Of a stretch of 64,000 nucleotides of DNA, positions 9,540 to 19,452 are shown in pieces; within the stretch, counting starts at the first letter, position 1, and the number at the start of each line of letters is the position of its first letter. A program made the translations under genes and the position numbers. Source of the stretch: JAOSJL01 sp963704035. Its GTDB lineage: Bacteria; Actinomycetota; Acidimicrobiia; IMCC26256; JAOSJL01. Location: positions 1,302,001-1,366,000 of the forward strand of contig CAVPGR010000004.1 in the NCBI GenBank assembly GCA_963704035.1. Direction: 5' to 3'. The notes beneath the pieces are model-generated. The model ran no database searches and was not told where the DNA came from. It saw only the letters and a list, made by a program, of their open reading frames with translations.

Positions 9540-10804
9540 TCCTGCTCCAGGTTCCGCCCGCCCCGGTGCCTGTTCCGGGAGGTGCCACCGACCCCACCGC
9601 CACCGTGAACGATCCCAGCGCATTCGTCGGCGATCCTCTCTGGGCCGACGGGGTCGACGCCACCGCGATCCTGATCGCTCTGGCGAAGGTCGTCCTCGTC
9701 TTCGTCCTCGTTCTCGTCTCGGTGATGCTCTACGTCTGGTTCATGCGCCGCGTGATCGGGCGCATGCAGAACCGGCCGGGGCCGAACAGGGCAGGCCCGT
9801 TCGGCATCCTCCAGACACTGGCCGACGGGGTGAAGCTCTTCTTCAAAGAGCACATGATCCCCGACCGCGCCGATCGGCCCGTCTACCTGTTGGCGCCCTA
9901 CCTGTCGATCATCCCGGCGTTGCTCGCCTTCAGCCTGATTCCGATCGGCGGCGAGGTCACCGTCTTCGGCAAGACCACCTACCTCCAGGTCGCCAACCTC
10001 CCCATCGGTGTTCTGTTCGTTCTCGCCATGTCCGGCCTCGGGCTCTACGGCGTGATGCTCGCCGGGTGGTCGTCGGGCTCCAAGTACCCGTTGCTCGGTT
10101 CGGTGCGTGCCTCTGCCCAGCTCCTCAGCTACGAGGGGGCACTCGGACTCGCGATCGTCGGGGTCCTGATCCAGGCCGGCACGCTCTCCACACGCGCCAT
10201 CGTCGACGAGCAGGGTTGGACGGGCTGGGGCTCGGTGGTCGGCGACTGGTTCTGGCTCCCCGCGCTGATCCCGTTCGTGATCTTCCTCATCGCGGCGATC
10301 GCCGAGACGAACCACCCTCCGTTCGACCTCGTGGAGGCCGAACAGGAACTGGTCGGCGGATTCCACACGGAGTACACGGGCATCCGTTTCGCGATCTTCT
10401 TCCTCGCCGAGTTCATGAACGTCATCACACTTTGCGCGCTGGCGGTCACGCTGTTCCTCGGCGGCCCGGCCGGTCCGCACATCGAGTTCGCATCGTGGCT
10501 GTGGCCGATCGTGTGGTTCACGCTCAAGCTCTGGCTCCTCCTGTTCGGCACGGTGTGGATCCGGGCCTCGCTTCCGCGCATGCGCTACGACCAGTTGATG
10601 GGGCTCGGCTGGAAGTACCTGATCGAGATCGCGGTGCTCTGGGCTCTCGTGGCGGTCACGGTCGTCGTGGCCCGCGAGGAGAACTGGAACCTCTGGATCG
10701 CCGTACCGATCGCCGCGGCGGTGGCGCTTCTTGCCTACGCCGTCCTGTGGGCGTCGATGTCCAAGAGCGAAGACCTCGAGAGCGCACCGGGGGAGGTGCG
10801 CTGA
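9536..10804 (+). CDS. nuoH: NADH-quinone oxidoreductase subunit H (first operon)
   Basis: This 422-residue membrane subunit joins the peripheral and membrane arms and lines the quinone chamber. Family signatures are GRMQNRPGPNRAGPFG, the LADGVKLFFKE loop and ETNHPPFDLVEAEQELV. About eight hydrophobic helices are visible. It is longer than the second copy because of an extended N terminus and C terminus. The ATG overlaps the nuoG stop and the stop overlaps the nuoI ATG. Confidence 0.95.
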   Translation: MILLQVPPAPVPVPGGATDPTATVNDPSAFVGDPLWADGVDATAILIALAKVVLVFVLVLVSVMLYVWFMRRVIGRMQNRPGPNRAGPFGILQTLADGVKLFFKEHMIPDRADRPVYLLAPYLSIIPALLAFSLIPIGGEVTVFGKTTYLQVANLPIGVLFVLAMSGLGLYGVMLAGWSSGSKYPLLGSVRASAQLLSYEGALGLAIVGVLIQAGTLSTRAIVDEQGWTGWGSVVGDWFWLPALIPFVIFLIAAIAETNHPPFDLVEAEQELVGGFHTEYTGIRFAIFFLAEFMNVITLCALAVTLFLGGPAGPHIEFASWLWPIVWFTLKLWLLLFGTVWIRASLPRMRYDQLMGLGWKYLIEIAVLWALVAVTVVVAREENWNLWIAVPIAAAVALLAYAVLWASMSKSEDLESAPGEVR

Positions 10805-11409
10805 TGGGACGCTTCAGCGGCTTCGGCGTCACGTTGCGCCAGATGTTCAACAGAAAGGTCACGACCGAGTATCCGGAGGTCAAGCGGCTGAAGCCACCGC
10901 GTGTGCACGGACGCCACGTCCTCAACCGCTACGAGGACGGCATGGAGAAGTGCATCGGCTGTGAGCTCTGCGCCGGCGTCTGCCCCGCCAAGTGCATCTA
11001 CGTGCGCGGCAAGGACAACCCGCCCGACGACCCCGTGTCACCGGGGGAGCGCTACGGGTTCGTGTACGAGATCAACTACCTGCGCTGCATCCACTGCGAT
11101 CTCTGCGTCGAGGCCTGCCCCACAGAGGCGATCACCGAGACCAAGCTCTTCGAGTTCGCGTTCACGAACCGCGACGACGCCATCTACACCAAGAGCGAGC
11201 TCCTCGTCGACGACGACGGCCGGGCCCGGCGTCAGCCGTGGGAGTACTGGACCGGCGGCGAGGACGACCACACGAGCGAATGGATGCGTGCCACGTCTCC
11301 CTCCGGACAGGTCGAGTACGAGGGTCGCGTCAACTGGTCGGGCGAGCTCGGTTTCGGTGTCCGTCCCCCCGAGCGTGGCCAGACACGCGGTCAGGAAGAG
11401 GAAGCCTGA
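10804..11409 (+). CDS. nuoI: NADH-quinone oxidoreductase subunit I (first operon)
   Basis: This 201-residue ferredoxin-like subunit carries two [4Fe-4S] clusters (N6a/N6b). The motifs are CIGCELCAGVCP at Cys50, 53, 56, 60 and CIHCDLCVEACP at Cys95, 98, 101, 105. The C-terminal 60 residues extend past the usual core and end in an acidic/polar tail. The ATG overlaps the nuoH stop and the stop overlaps the nuoJ ATG (TGATG). Confidence 0.95.
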   Translation: MGRFSGFGVTLRQMFNRKVTTEYPEVKRLKPPRVHGRHVLNRYEDGMEKCIGCELCAGVCPAKCIYVRGKDNPPDDPVSPGERYGFVYEINYLRCIHCDLCVEACPTEAITETKLFEFAFTNRDDAIYTKSELLVDDDGRARRQPWEYWTGGEDDHTSEWMRATSPSGQVEYEGRVNWSGELGFGVRPPERGQTRGQEEEA

Positions 11410-11976
11410 TGGAGGCCATCGTCTTCTTCGTCTTCGCGGTCGTCGCCCTGGCAGGAGCGCTCGGCGTCGTGCTCGTGCGCAACCCGGTGCACGCCGCACT
11501 CTCGCTCGTGGCGACGCTCATCAGCGTCGCCGTGTTCTTCCTGCTGTTGGAGGCTCAGCTCCTCGCGGGCGTTCAGGTGATCGTCTACGCCGAGCGCGAT
11601 CGTCGTTCTCTTCCTCTTCGTCATCATGCTGCTCGGCGTGGATGAGTCGATCTCGCTCGACGACCCCCGGCCGTACCAGCGGCCTCTGGCGCTGGGCTTC
11701 GGGTTCCTGTTGCTCGCCGAGGTGCTGTTCCTCACCGGTCAGACCTGGGTCACAGGCCTTTCTTCCCTCGAGAACGGCCTCGGACCCGAAGCCGGAGGCA
11801 ATGTCGAAACCGTCGCACGCAGCATCTTCGGTGACTACCTCTGGCCGTTCGAGATCACGGCCATCCTCCTGGTGATCGCGGTGGTGGGTGCGGTCGTGCT
11901 CGCCCGCCAGACCTTCGCCGGTTCCCCGGTCGTCGACGAGAAGCAGCCCGAGGGATCGGCGGGGGGGTCGACGTGA
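11409..11976 (+). CDS. nuoJ: NADH-quinone oxidoreductase subunit J (first), frameshift
   Basis: This is a membrane subunit of about 188 residues with five hydrophobic helices. The first helices begin MEAIVFFVFAVVALAGALG, and RNPVHAALSL is a family signature. The frame breaks at about 11593, where GCCGAGCGCGATC should read GCCGGCGCGATC. Dropping the extra A restores YAGAIVVLFLFVIMLLGV, the conserved third-helix motif. The true stop overlaps the nuoK GTG start. The break is most likely a sequence error. Confidence 0.9.
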
Positions 11977-12278
11977 CCATCACTCCCGACTACTACCTCG
12001 TGTTGGCGGCGATGATCTTCACGATCGGCGCCATCGGGTTCCTCGTTCGCCGCAGCGTGCTCATCATGTTCATGTGCGTCGAGCTGATGCTGAACGCCGC
12101 CACGCTGTCGCTCGTCGCGTACGCGCAGGCCCTCGACAACATCAGCGGGCAGACCATCGTGTTCTTCGTGCTCGTCGTGGCCGCCGCGGAGGTTGCGGTC
12201 GGCCTCGCCATCATCGTCGCCATCTTCCGGCGCAAGCGCGGTGCCACCGCCGACGACATCGATCTGTTGAAGGGCTGA
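11973..12278 (+). CDS. nuoK: NADH-quinone oxidoreductase subunit K (first operon)
   Basis: This 101-residue membrane subunit has three helices. The conserved membrane glutamates needed for proton transfer are visible in CVELMLNA and AAAEVAVGLA. The length is normal. The GTG start overlaps the nuoJ stop by four bases, and nuoL begins two bases after its stop. Confidence 0.95.
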   Translation: MTITPDYYLVLAAMIFTIGAIGFLVRRSVLIMFMCVELMLNAATLSLVAYAQALDNISGQTIVFFVLVVAAAEVAVGLAIIVAIFRRKRGATADDIDLLKG

Positions 12279-12280
12279 GC

Positions 12281-14341
12281 ATGACGGCGCGCGATGTCCT
12301 CGAACTGATCTGGATCGTCCCGCTGCTTCCCCTGCTCGGGTCCGTGGTCCTGCTCTTCTTCGGTCACAGGTTCTTCCGGGAGCCGCGCGCCGGGTGGTTC
12401 GCCGCCGCCATGGTCGGCGCGTCCTTCGTCTGGTCGGTCGTGTCGTTCTTCGCGCTGTGGAGCCTCCCCGCGGACGAGCGACTCCAGATCTCCACCATCT
12501 ACGAGTGGGTGCCCGCCGGCGCCTTCGAGGTCAATCTCGGCTTCCTCGTGGATCCCCTCTCGATGACGTTCATCGTGTTCGTCACCGGCGTGGCGACCCT
12601 GATCCACGTCTACGCCATCGGCTACATGCACGGCGACGGTCGTTTCACGCGGTTCTTCTCGTATCTGAATCTCTTCGTCACCGCGATGCTGGTCCTGGTC
12701 CTCGCCGACAACTTCCTGCTCACGTTCCTGGGCTGGGAGGGCGTCGGCGTGGCGTCCTACCTCCTCATCTCGTTCTGGTACGAGAAGGAGAAGAACGCGG
12801 TCGCCGGCCAAAAGGCGTTCATCGCCAACCGTGTGGGCGACGTCGGCCTGATGATCGCCATGTTCCTGATCGTGGCGAGCGTGGGCACCCTCGAGTACGT
12901 CCCCGGACTCGCCGCGGCACCGGGCCTCGCCGAGGGCACCGCCACCGCCATCGGCCTCCTGCTGCTCCTCGGAGCGGTGGGCAAGAGCGCGCAGATCCCT
13001 CTGTCGATCTGGCTCCCCGATTCGATGGCGGGCCCCACTCCCGTCTCCGCGCTGATCCACGCCGCCACGATGGTGACCGCGGGCGTCTTTCTCATCGCAC
13101 GTGCCTACCCGTTCTTCGAAGCGAGCGGGGGTGCCGCGCTCACGACGGTGGCGTGGGTCGGCGCCATCACCTGCTTCCTCGCGGGTTCGGCGGCGACGGT
13201 GCAGCTGGAGCTGAAGAAGGTCCTCGCCTACTCCACGATCAGCCAGATCGGCTACATGTTCCTCGGCCTGGGTGTCGGCGCCCCGAGTGCCGCCATCTTC
13301 TTCGTGATCATGCACGCCTTCTTCAAGGCGTCGTTGTTCCTCGGTGCCGGATCGGTGATGGAGTCCAACGCCGACAACCAGGACATGCGCGTGATGGGCG
13401 CCTTCCGCAAGTACATGCCGATCACCGCACTCGGGTTCATGGCGGCGTGGCTGTCCATCTCGGGGATCTTCCCCTTCGGCGGCTTCTGGTCGAAGGACGA
13501 CGTGCTCGAGAGCGCGTTCTTCGCCGGTGGCTGGTCGAACAAGGCCGTGTGGGCGATCGGGACGGCGTCGATCTTCCTGACCGCCTTCTACATGACCCGC
13601 CAGGTGTGGATGGTCTACTTCGGCAACGAGCGATTCCAAAAGGGCGTCCCCGTCGTCTCGGGCGGCTCCGACGACGACGCCCCGGTTGACACAGAAGACC
13701 CTCCGGTCGAACCACAGGACCTGGCCGCCGAGGTGGCCGTCGACCTGCTCATGCCCGTCGATCCGGAGCCGCAACTCGACGGACCGCCGAAGGAGCGGAC
13801 TCTGGTGATGACGGTTCCCCTGGCGATCCTGGCGTTCCTCGCCACGATCGGCGGAATCATCAACCTGCCCTTCAAGTCGTTCGAGAACCTCGACAAGTGG
13901 CTGGAGCCGGTGTTCCCGAGCACGCCGCCGATCCACGCGCCATCGTTCCTGGCCGGTTTCTCGCTCAGCATGTTCGCTCTGGCGATCGCCGTCACGAGCA
14001 TCTTCGTGGCCCGTGCGATCTACCAGCGCGGCCTTCCCGGCCACACCGACATCCTGCCCGAGAAGCTGGGGCGCCTCGGTGTGGTGCTCGCCAATGCTTT
14101 CTACCTCGACCGTCTCGTGTCCTGGTTCGTGCGACGCCCCGGACGGTGGTTCGCCGACGAGCTCGCCGGTCCGGTCGATTCGGTCGGAATCGACGGGGCG
14201 GTCAACGGGATCGGCCGGATCTTCATCTGGGCCAGCCACAAGGTCCGGCGCGTCCAGACGGGGGCCGTACGCAACTACGCGCTCGCCGTACTCATCGGCG
14301 CCGCCGTGATCCTCGTCTACATGGTCTGGCGGGTCTTCTAG
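12281..14341 (+). CDS. nuoL: NADH-quinone oxidoreductase subunit L (first operon)
   Basis: This 686-residue antiporter-like proton-pumping subunit has about 16 hydrophobic helices. Family landmarks are FLGWEGVGVASYLLI, KSAQIPLSIWLPDSMAGPTPVSALIHAATMVTAG and YSTISQIGYM. An acidic, proline-rich cytoplasmic insert lies at about residues 460-515. The C terminus contains the long lateral helix region. The ATG at 12281 follows the nuoK stop by two bases, and nuoM begins directly after its stop. Confidence 0.95.
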   Translation: MTARDVLELIWIVPLLPLLGSVVLLFFGHRFFREPRAGWFAAAMVGASFVWSVVSFFALWSLPADERLQISTIYEWVPAGAFEVNLGFLVDPLSMTFIVFVTGVATLIHVYAIGYMHGDGRFTRFFSYLNLFVTAMLVLVLADNFLLTFLGWEGVGVASYLLISFWYEKEKNAVAGQKAFIANRVGDVGLMIAMFLIVASVGTLEYVPGLAAAPGLAEGTATAIGLLLLLGAVGKSAQIPLSIWLPDSMAGPTPVSALIHAATMVTAGVFLIARAYPFFEASGGAALTTVAWVGAITCFLAGSAATVQLELKKVLAYSTISQIGYMFLGLGVGAPSAAIFFVIMHAFFKASLFLGAGSVMESNADNQDMRVMGAFRKYMPITALGFMAAWLSISGIFPFGGFWSKDDVLESAFFAGGWSNKAVWAIGTASIFLTAFYMTRQVWMVYFGNERFQKGVPVVSGGSDDDAPVDTEDPPVEPQDLAAEVAVDLLMPVDPEPQLDGPPKERTLVMTVPLAILAFLATIGGIINLPFKSFENLDKWLEPVFPSTPPIHAPSFLAGFSLSMFALAIAVTSIFVARAIYQRGLPGHTDILPEKLGRLGVVLANAFYLDRLVSWFVRRPGRWFADELAGPVDSVGIDGAVNGIGRIFIWASHKVRRVQTGAVRNYALAVLIGAAVILVYMVWRVF

Positions 14342-15904
14342 ATGATCGACTGGCCCGTCCTCACCGCCATCGCGCTGACGCCCGCCCTCGGCGCGCTCCT
14401 CGTGCTCTTCACGCCCGAACGGCGCCCGGAACTGGCCCGCGGCGTCGCGTACGCCACGACCGCCGCCACGGCCGGGCTCACCCTCTTCATGCTGTGGAAC
14501 TTCCAGACGGGCGACGGCAACTTCCAGTTCGTCGAGAGTTACTCGTGGATCCCCGAACTCGGAATCAGCTACACGCTCGGTGTCGACGGCATCAGCCTCT
14601 TCATGATCGTGGTGACCGCGCTGCTGTTCCCGATCGGTCTGCTCGCCGCGCAGCCGCTGCGCTACCGCGTCAAGGCGTACATGTTCCACTTTCTCCTGCT
14701 CGAGACCGCGATCATGGGGATCTTTCTCAGCATCGACCTGATTCTGTTCTTCGTGTTCTGGGAACTGCTGCTCGTCCCGATGTACTTCCTGATCGGCGGG
14801 TGGGGACACGAGCGTCGCCGGTACGCGGCCGTGAAGTTCTTCCTCTACACGATGGCCGGATCCGCCATGTTCCTGATCGCGATCCTGTCGCTGGCCTTCC
14901 TGCACCAGGCCGACACCGGGATCCTCACTTTCGACTTCCAGACGCTCATGGAGTGGAACGGACTCGCCCGCACCACCGAGACCTGGCTGTTCCTCGGGTT
15001 CTTCATCTCGTTCGCGATCAAGTCCCCGCTCGTGCCGTTCCACACGTGGATGCCCGACGTCCACACCGAGGCGCCGACGTTCGGCTCGGTGATCCTGGCC
15101 GGCGTGCTGCTCAAGATGGGTGCCTACGGGTTCCTGCGCTTTTCGTTCAGCCTCTTCCCGGAAGCCTCGGTCGATCTGGCTCCGCTGCTGTTGACCCTGT
15201 CGGTGATCGGGATCCTCTACGGAGCGATCGTGGCGTCGGTGCAAAAGGACCTGAAGCGACTCATCGCGTACTCGTCGGTCGCGCACATGGGCTTCATCAT
15301 CCTGGGAATCTTCTCGTTGACGACGATCGGTCTCGACGGCGCGTTGTTCAACATGGTGAGCCACCCGCTCACCACCGGCGCGCTCTTCCTTCTCGTCGGC
15401 ATGCTGTTCGAACGTCGCCACACGCGGCAGATCTCCGAGCTCAAGGGCATCTGGAACGTGGCGCCGATCTTCACGGCGTTCTTCCTGGTCGCCACGCTCG
15501 CGGGTATCGGCGTTCCGGGCTTCTCCGGATTCATCGGTGAGTTCCTGGCCCTGTTGGGGACCTTCCTCGTGGAGCGGCCCTACGCCATCATCGCCGCCGT
15601 CGGTGTCATCTTCGCCGCGGTCTACATGCTGTGGGCGTTCCGCCGGGTCTTCACGAACGACGCCGACGAACCCAACCGGACTTTTCCCGATCTCAGCGTG
15701 CGCGAGATCGTCGTCGTCGCACCGCTTCTCGTGATGAGCCTGTTCCTCGGCCTCTACCCGAAGCCCGTGCTCGACCGTGTGGAGCCCACCGCCGAGGTCG
15801 TGATCAACCACTTCGAGGAGCGCACCGACTACCGCGAGCCCGACGTCAACGTCGAGATCGTGAGTACCGAGGAGAAGGACGCCGCTCCGGGATGCCGAGG
15901 GTGA
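14342..15904 (+). CDS. nuoM: NADH-quinone oxidoreductase subunit M (first operon)
   Basis: This 520-residue antiporter-like proton-pumping subunit shows the family motifs FFVFWELLLVPMYFLIGGWG, VPFHTWMPDVHTEAPT and LIAYSSVAHMGF. The glutamate in FWELLL and the lysine in AIKSPLVPFHTW correspond to conserved membrane charges. It begins immediately after the nuoL stop. Residues after about 490 are a polar, acidic tail. Confidence 0.95.
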   Translation: MIDWPVLTAIALTPALGALLVLFTPERRPELARGVAYATTAATAGLTLFMLWNFQTGDGNFQFVESYSWIPELGISYTLGVDGISLFMIVVTALLFPIGLLAAQPLRYRVKAYMFHFLLLETAIMGIFLSIDLILFFVFWELLLVPMYFLIGGWGHERRRYAAVKFFLYTMAGSAMFLIAILSLAFLHQADTGILTFDFQTLMEWNGLARTTETWLFLGFFISFAIKSPLVPFHTWMPDVHTEAPTFGSVILAGVLLKMGAYGFLRFSFSLFPEASVDLAPLLLTLSVIGILYGAIVASVQKDLKRLIAYSSVAHMGFIILGIFSLTTIGLDGALFNMVSHPLTTGALFLLVGMLFERRHTRQISELKGIWNVAPIFTAFFLVATLAGIGVPGFSGFIGEFLALLGTFLVERPYAIIAAVGVIFAAVYMLWAFRRVFTNDADEPNRTFPDLSVREIVVVAPLLVMSLFLGLYPKPVLDRVEPTAEVVINHFEERTDYREPDVNVEIVSTEEKDAAPGCRG

Positions 15905-15913
15905 GGAGCACGA

Positions 15914-17447
15914 ATGACTGAGCTCACCACTCCCGGCATCGAATGGCTGGCTCTGCTCCCGATCCTGGCGGTGGCCGGGGCGGGCATCGTCATCGTGCTC
16001 GGCCGCGCCCTCGCCAAGCGCTCACCGGGCGTCTACGCCGCGTCGGTGTTCACCGCGTTCGTCGGCGTCGTCGGCGCGCTGCATTTTCACGGTCTACCAG
16101 TGGATCCAGGTCCAGAACGACGGGGCGTACCTGACGTTCGGGCGCATGGTCGCTCTCGACGGCTTCGCCGTGTACCTCTCGATCGTCATCCTCATCGCCA
16201 CGTTGCTGGCTCTGATGGTCTCGGCGGGTTTCGTGAAGCGCGCGCAGCTCGAGGGGCCCGAGTACCTGGCGTTGCTGTTGTTCTCCTCGGCCGGTCTCCT
16301 GCTCATGGCCACCGCCAACGACCTGATCGTCGTCTTCATCGCCCTCGAGGTCCTCTCGATCCCGCTGTACGTTCTCGCCGCACTCGACCCCCGTCGGGCC
16401 GAGTCGCAGGAAGCCGGCCTCAAGTACTTCCTGCTCGGCGCGTTCTCGTCCGCGATCTTCCTCTACGGCCTCGCCCTCGTGTTCGGAGCGGTCGGCTCCA
16501 CGAACCTCACGACGATCACGGAGTTCTTCTCCAACCGGGTGCTGCTCGACAACGGCGTGCTTCTCGCCGGAATCGGCCTGCTCATCGTCGGCCTCGGCTT
16601 CAAGTCGGCCGCCGTTCCCTTCCACATGTGGGCGCCCGACGTCTACGAGGGCGCCCCCTCGCCGATCACGGGTTTCATGGCCGCGGCCGTGAAGGCCGGA
16701 GCGTTCGCGGCGTTCCTACGGGTGATCGTCGGGGCGTTCAGCCTCCAGCGCAACGACTGGCGCGGGATCGTGTGGGTACTCGCGGTGCTGTCACTGGCGG
16801 TGGGCTCGATCGCCGCGCTCACGCAGTCCAACGTGAAGCGCATGCTGGCGTACTCGTCGATCAGCCACGTCGGATACGTGCTCATCGGCGTCTACACGGC
16901 CACCACCGACGGCGTGGCGGCGGCGCTCTTCTACCTTCTGGCCTACACCTTCATGGTGACGGGCGCCTTCACCGTGATCACCCTCGTGAGCGGCGCCGAG
17001 GATCGGCTCCATTCGATCGACGACTACAAGGGCCTGGCGCGGCGAGAACCGCTGCTCGCCGGCGTGTTCGCTCTGATGCTGCTGGCCATGGCCGGTGTGC
17101 CGCTCACCGCCGGGTTCGTCGCCAAGCTGATGGTCTTCCAGGCCGCCGTCGACGCGGAGGACTACGTGATCGCGATCATCGGTGTGATCGCTGCGGTGAT
17201 CGCCGCGTTCTTCTATCTGCGCGTCGTCGTCGCGATGTACATGGAAGGCGACGAACCCGACGACGAGGCGCCCGAAGCGGCGCCGGCGGGAACGCTGCTC
17301 ACGAGGACCCGTACCCGCGTCGACGTGGGTGCCGGGCTGGCACTGGCGATCTGCGTCGTGGCGGTGCTCGCGATCGGGATCCTCCCGAACGAGTTCTTCG
17401 AGTTCGCGCGCGACGCCACGCTCTACTTCCTGCTGCCCACGCCCTAG
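15914..17447 (+). CDS. nuoN: NADH-quinone oxidoreductase subunit N (first), frameshift
   Basis: This antiporter-like membrane subunit is about 510 residues once corrected. The N-terminal part ends in a broken frame at about 16084-16087. GCATTTTCAC has one T too many, and dropping it gives LHFTVYQWIQVQ running into MVALDGFAVYLS. Family motifs in the intact part include KSAAVPFHMWAPDVYEGAPSP and LAYSSISHVGYVL. It is the last gene of the operon and ends 13 bases from the end of a convergent minus-strand gene, with no clear terminator between them. Confidence 0.92.
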
Positions 17448-17460
17448 GGACAGGCGCACC

Positions 17461-19005
17461 TCAGCCGGCGAAGCGCGGGCGATCGCCCCACACGCGCTCC
17501 TCCAGGGAGCGGCGCAGGAGCTTGCCCGTCGGGTCGCGGGGCACGGCGTCGACGAATTCGACCGAGCGGGGCCTCTTCTCCCCGGCGAGCGATGCGCGCG
17601 CCGCGTCCTCCAGCGCCTCGGCGACCTCGTCGGGATCGGCACCCGAAGCCAACGCGACGAAGGCCACGGGCTGTTCCCCCCGGAGATCGTCGGGGCCCGC
17701 CACCACGGCCAGGTCGGCGATTCCGGCCACACCCGACAGCGCCGCCTCGATCTCCGCCGGGTACACGTTGACCCCTCCCGTGACGATCACATCCGAGGTC
17801 CGGCCGGTGATGAACAGGTACCCGTCGTCGTCGAGCCACCCGCGGTCGCCGGCCGTGAAGGCGTCACCGACGTGCGCGCGCTCGGTCTTGGCGTCGTCGT
17901 TCGCGTAACGGAACGCCCGGCCCGTCTCGTACTCGAAGTAGACCTGCCCCTCTGTCCCGGTCGGCACGTCGTGCCCATCGTCGTCGAGCACGCGGATGCG
18001 TTGACCCTCGATCGGACGTCCGACGGTTCCCGGCCGCTCCAGCCACTCTTCGGCGGTCGCGAGAGTGAGCCCGCCTTCGGAACATCCGTAGTACTCGGTG
18101 AGGATCGGACCCCACCAGGCGATGATGCGTCGCTTCAGTTCCTCCGGGCACGGTTCCCCGCCGTGCACGACGGTCCCGAGCGCGCCCGGATCGAAGGCCG
18201 ACCGGACCTCGTCGGGCAGCGCGAGCACCGAGCGGAACTGCGACGGGACCCAGCTCGACGACCCGACACCGTCACCGAGCGCCTCCAGCGCGTCCTGCGG
18301 CTCCCAGCGGTCGAGAATCCGCATCGGCGCTCCGGCGGCCAGAGCCGACAGGCCGAACGAGAGCGGGGCGCCGTGGAACAGGCGCGAGACCACGAGGTGC
18401 GGCGCATCCACGGGGAGGCCGAGCAGCCGGGCCCATCCGGCCGAGCGTGGGAACGACTCGCAGAAGGGAATGTCGAGGTCCCTCTGCCGCGCGACTCCTT
18501 TCGGACGACCCGTGGTGCCGGACGTGAACGACATCCTCCAGCCGCCGAGCTCCGCCGGGAGGGGGGCGGCGTCGAATCCGGCGACCCAGGCGTCGAAGCT
18601 CCCGCCGCTGCCGAAGCCGGTGCCGAGATCCACCAGCGCCACCCCGGCCCGAGCGGCGGCTGTCCGGCCCGGGTCGGTGTCGGTGATCACGACGGTGCTG
18701 CGGGCGTCCTCGAGAACCCGGCCCACCTCGTCGGGCGTCCAGCTGGTCTTGAGAGGCGTGAGCACGGCTCCACAGCGCAGGGCCCCCAGCAGCACCTCCA
18801 CGAACTCCACGCGGTTCGTGGCCACGAGCGCCACGTGGTCGCCCGGAGCGACCCCGAGCGCCCCCAGGCCCCGCCCGATGGCGTTCGTGCGCTCCTCGAG
18901 GTCACCCCAGGTGCGTGAGACGCGGTGATCGCGTACGGCCTCGTCGCCGGGTGCCCGGCCGCTCAGGTCCGCGAGCGTGGGGGCGGTGGTGGGCATCCGG
19001 TACAT
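17461..19005 (-). CDS. AMP-binding acyl-CoA synthetase-like enzyme
   Basis: This ANL-superfamily enzyme of about 514 residues should activate a carboxylic acid with ATP to an acyl-AMP and then a thioester. Motifs in order are SFTSGTTGRPKG (phosphate loop), YYGCSEGG, GDRGWLDDDGYLFITGR and the C-terminal lysine in RDPTGKLLRR. The substrate cannot be read from sequence. ATG at 19005 is preferred; TTG 19017 and ATG 18996 are alternatives. It lies on the opposite strand between the two complex I operons, tail-to-tail with the first and divergent from the second. Confidence 0.87.
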   Translation of the reverse strand: MYRMPTTAPTLADLSGRAPGDEAVRDHRVSRTWGDLEERTNAIGRGLGALGVAPGDHVALVATNRVEFVEVLLGALRCGAVLTPLKTSWTPDEVGRVLEDARSTVVITDTDPGRTAAARAGVALVDLGTGFGSGGSFDAWVAGFDAAPLPAELGGWRMSFTSGTTGRPKGVARQRDLDIPFCESFPRSAGWARLLGLPVDAPHLVVSRLFHGAPLSFGLSALAAGAPMRILDRWEPQDALEALGDGVGSSSWVPSQFRSVLALPDEVRSAFDPGALGTVVHGGEPCPEELKRRIIAWWGPILTEYYGCSEGGLTLATAEEWLERPGTVGRPIEGQRIRVLDDDGHDVPTGTEGQVYFEYETGRAFRYANDDAKTERAHVGDAFTAGDRGWLDDDGYLFITGRTSDVIVTGGVNVYPAEIEAALSGVAGIADLAVVAGPDDLRGEQPVAFVALASGADPDEVAEALEDAARASLAGEKRPRSVEFVDAVPRDPTGKLLRRSLEERVWGDRPRFAG

Positions 19006-19042
19006 GGTGTCGCGCAATAGGCGATCGAGGAAAGGCCGCTCC

Positions 19043-19048
19043 TATACT
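19043..19048 (+). promoter_or_regulatory. Candidate -10 element for second nuo operon
   Basis: TATACT lies 41 bases upstream of the second nuoA GTG, in the only non-coding spacer before that operon. The hexamer at the expected -35 distance (GGCGAT) is poor, so the call rests on the -10 alone and on its position. Confidence 0.4.
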
Positions 19049-19089
19049 GCGGCGCGTTCCGCCAGCCCAAGGGCAGGGAGGGTCCGCGC

Positions 19090-19452
19090 GTGACGAGGTA
19101 CTACCAGTCCTACATCACGGTCGCGGTCTTCATCGGTGCCGCGTTCGTCATGGTCGCCTTGATGCTCGGTGTCGGACGGCTGATCCGCCCGACGCGCCCG
19201 CAGGCCGACAAGTACGTCACGTACGAGTCCGGCGTCGACCCCATCGGTGGGTGGGGCCAGGCGCACATCCGCTACTACATCTACGCACTGCTCTTCGTGA
19301 TCTTCGACGTGGAGGCGATCTTCATCTTCCCCTGGGCCGTGAACCTCGAATCGTTCGGGACGTTCGGGCTCATCGAGATGCTCGTGTTCATCGCGATCCT
19401 CGCTGTGGGCCTGCTCTACGCATGGCGGAAGCGGGTGCTGCGGTGGGCCTGA
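19090..19452 (+). CDS. nuoA: Complex I subunit A (second, 11-subunit operon)
   Basis: This 120-residue membrane subunit has three helices and is of normal length, unlike the first copy. The family motifs appear as YESGVDP in place of YECG and as YYIYALLFVIFDVEAIFIFPW. GTG at 19090 follows the ribosome-binding-like run AGGGAGGG. Its 3' end overlaps the nuoB frame. It opens the 11-gene operon that lacks nuoE, nuoF and nuoG. Confidence 0.93.
   Translation: MTRYYQSYITVAVFIGAAFVMVALMLGVGRLIRPTRPQADKYVTYESGVDPIGGWGQAHIRYYIYALLFVIFDVEAIFIFPWAVNLESFGTFGLIEMLVFIAILAVGLLYAWRKRVLRWA

Noticed and set aside
11993..15811. A 1272-codon open frame on the minus strand opposite nuoK, nuoL and nuoM
   Set aside because: Its composition is Glu/Arg/Asp/Gly/His-rich with no domain, as expected opposite G+C-rich coding DNA. 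The plus strand carries clear complex I genes.
11409..17447. Loss of function in the first complex I through broken nuoJ and nuoN
   Set aside because: Each break is a single base that restores a conserved helix when removed. There is no other sign of decay.
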